Shown: positions 61,716-64,000 of the stretch, one piece after another
Layout of the letters: each line of letters starts with the position of its first letter
Position numbering within the stretch: position 1 is the stretch's first letter
DNA from: an uncultured Clostridium sp.
GTDB lineage: Bacteria > Bacillota > Clostridia > TANB77 > CAG-508
Assembly (NCBI GenBank): GCA_948473335.1
Contig: CAOKXF010000002.1
Span: forward strand, 1 to 64,000
Direction of reading: 5' to 3'
DNA length: 64,000 bases
Notes under the pieces: model-generated
What the model was told of the DNA's origin: nothing
The model's input: the letters and a program-made list of their open reading frames with translations, nothing else
Databases searched by the model: none
Position numbers and translations under genes: made by a program

Positions 61716-61824
61716 AATAAGAAAAGTGACTTCGTCACATGTGCATTTTGTTTCGCAAATATGCACAAATTAAGGAAACTTAAACTTTTTTATACGTAAA
61801 AATCTTCGATTTTTCCTATACAAT
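61716..61824 (-). repeat. 110-bp multi-hairpin element with GAA loops, copy B
   Basis: The reverse complement matches 23618-23727 with about six differences including one 1-nt gap. The first and third hairpins (AAAAATC-GAA-GATTTTT and GTGAC-GAA-GTCAC) are kept exactly; the middle one has lost one pair. It lies between greA and recN, downstream of the greA terminator and in the same direction as the genes. Confidence 0.9.
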
Positions 61825-61826
61825 AG

Positions 61827-61877
61827 AAAAACTAATCAATTTTTCTCAATTTTACTTGAGTTTTTTGATTAGTTTTT
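61827..61877 (-). terminator. Terminator of greA
   Basis: AAAAACTAATCAA pairs with TTGATTAGTTTTT and an inner CTCAA/TTGAG pair continues the stem. It lies 6 nt after the greA stop and gives its own T-run. Confidence 0.85.
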
Positions 61878-61882
61878 TAAGT

Positions 61883-62359
61883 TTATTTATGAATTGATAA
61901 TATATTATATTGAATTATTCCCTCTGGTGCTTCTACTTCTACAGTTGCTCCTTTTTTTGCTCCTATTAGTGCTTTTCCTAAAGGTGATTCGTTTGATATT
62001 TTGTTTTCTAATAAATTAACTTCTGTTGATCCCACTATTGTGTATTCTACTTCTTCTTTGAATTCTACATCAAATACTTTTACTTTATTTCCTATTTGTA
62101 CTGTTTTTGTATCTATATCTTTTTCATCTATTATTTTTGCATGTCTTAATTTACTTTCTAATTCAGCTATTTTCGTTTCATTTTCTGTTTGTGCTGTTTT
62201 TGCTTCATCATATTCTGAATTTTCTGATAAGTCTCCAAATCCTAATGCTGTCTTTATTCTTTCTGCTATTTCAGCTCTCTTTTCTGTTCTTAAATGTTCT
62301 AACTCCTTTTCTAAGTTGTTATAACCTTCTTGTGTTAATATTACTTCTTTCTCTTCCAT
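61883..62359 (-). CDS. greA: Transcription elongation factor GreA
   Basis: This 158-residue factor rescues backtracked RNA polymerase by stimulating transcript cleavage. The N-terminal coiled coil begins [20 protein letters not shown] and carries the tip acids within [20 protein letters not shown]. The C-terminal FKBP-like domain contains [20 protein letters not shown] and [20 protein letters not shown]. Length is typical. It is monocistronic with its own promoter and terminator. Confidence 0.97.
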   Translation of the reverse strand: MEEKEVILTQEGYNNLEKELEHLRTEKRAEIAERIKTALGFGDLSENSEYDEAKTAQTENETKIAELESKLRHAKIIDEKDIDTKTVQIGNKVKVFDVEFKEEVEYTIVGSTEVNLLENKISNESPLGKALIGAKKGATVEVEAPEGIIQYNILSIHK

Positions 62360-62392
62360 TGTTTTTACCTCTTTCTCGTGAATTTATTGTAT

Positions 62393-62421
62393 ATATTAAT
62401 TGATTTATTCATTTTTGTCAA
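62393..62421 (-). promoter_or_regulatory. greA promoter
   Basis: TTGACA and TAATAT are separated by 17 nt on the minus strand, 34 nt before the greA ATG. Confidence 0.6.
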
Positions 62422-62466
62422 GTGTTTTTAAAGATAAATTTCCCACTCATTTTTCATAAAATGGGA

Positions 62467-62500
62467 TGTGCATCGAAATCTTCGATTTCGTAAATGCACA
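62467..62500 (-). terminator. Hairpin with GAA loop between groL and greA
   Basis: On the minus strand TGTGCAT pairs with ATGCACA and inside it GAAATC-GAA-GATTTC forms a second stem. It lies 50 nt after the groL stop, but no T-run follows directly. The loop resembles those of the 110-bp element; it may be a terminator or a related structured remnant. Confidence 0.5.
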
Positions 62501-62550
62501 CCTTTCTTACTTATCTATACTTTTCATTTATTTTTCTTTATTGTTTTATT

Positions 62551-64000
<1,450 letters not shown>

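Overview
The window looks like a chromosomal segment of a low-GC, endospore-forming member of the Clostridia, probably an uncultured gut lineage. The evidence is a strongly AT-rich sequence, AGGAGG-type ribosome binding sites, ATG and TTG starts, standard-code stops (TGA is used as a stop), sporulation genes (spoVT, ytfJ/gerW), a thrS T-box leader and a DinR/LexA-type box before recA. I cannot place it more precisely. No rRNA, tRNA, CRISPR array, phage or insertion sequence was seen. Nearly all genes lie on the minus strand; the exceptions are asd-dapA and two small genes.

Layout from left to right. (1) 1-6.9 kb: two large surface proteins built from bacterial Ig-like and MBG/YDG repeats; the first runs off the left edge and is missing from the ORF track. 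(2) 7-9.8 kb: an NMT1/SsuA-type ABC importer whose ATPase gene carries a 1-nt frameshift in its Walker A motif. (3) 10-18.3 kb: an unknown membrane protein, a MacB-like ABC exporter fusion, an unknown charged protein, and a substrate-binding/OmpA fusion preceded by a 33-codon small ORF. (4) 18.3-20.9 kb: a metal-efflux operon (ArsR/CadC-type repressor, free HMA protein, P-type ATPase) with two palindromic operators over its promoter. (5) 21-27.5 kb: small unknown genes, then prs-der-plsY-gpsA. (6) 27.7-29.7 kb: asd-dapA. (7) 30-33.6 kb: recA-recX-scpA-ytfI-ytfJ. (8) 33.7-38 kb: a peptide-binding protein, spoVT, and a DUF421/DUF4363 pair. (9) 38-54.9 kb: a long one-direction cell-surface polysaccharide locus with glycosyltransferases (two of them fusions), a TagGH-type exporter, SMR-like flippases and a kinase/HAD/nucleotidyltransferase module. 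(10) 55-64 kb: a PD-(D/E)XK Rpn-like protein, thrS, eno, recN, greA and groL (cut by the right edge).

The most interesting unexplained material is between the genes. A 110-bp multi-hairpin element with GAA loops occurs as two inverted copies 38 kb apart (about 95% identical), with a third partial copy. A different 60-bp element sits next to a long terminator hairpin at two loci and has a third, diverged copy in a 5' leader. Three monocistronic genes (4660-6909, 16249-17973, 26858-27436) are visibly richer in G+C than their neighbours, have near-consensus promoters, and each is followed by a strong inverted repeat; they may have been acquired separately from the rest. No complete new system is demonstrated. 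The candidates are these dispersed structured elements, the small-ORF/substrate-binding/OmpA unit and the fused-enzyme polysaccharide locus.
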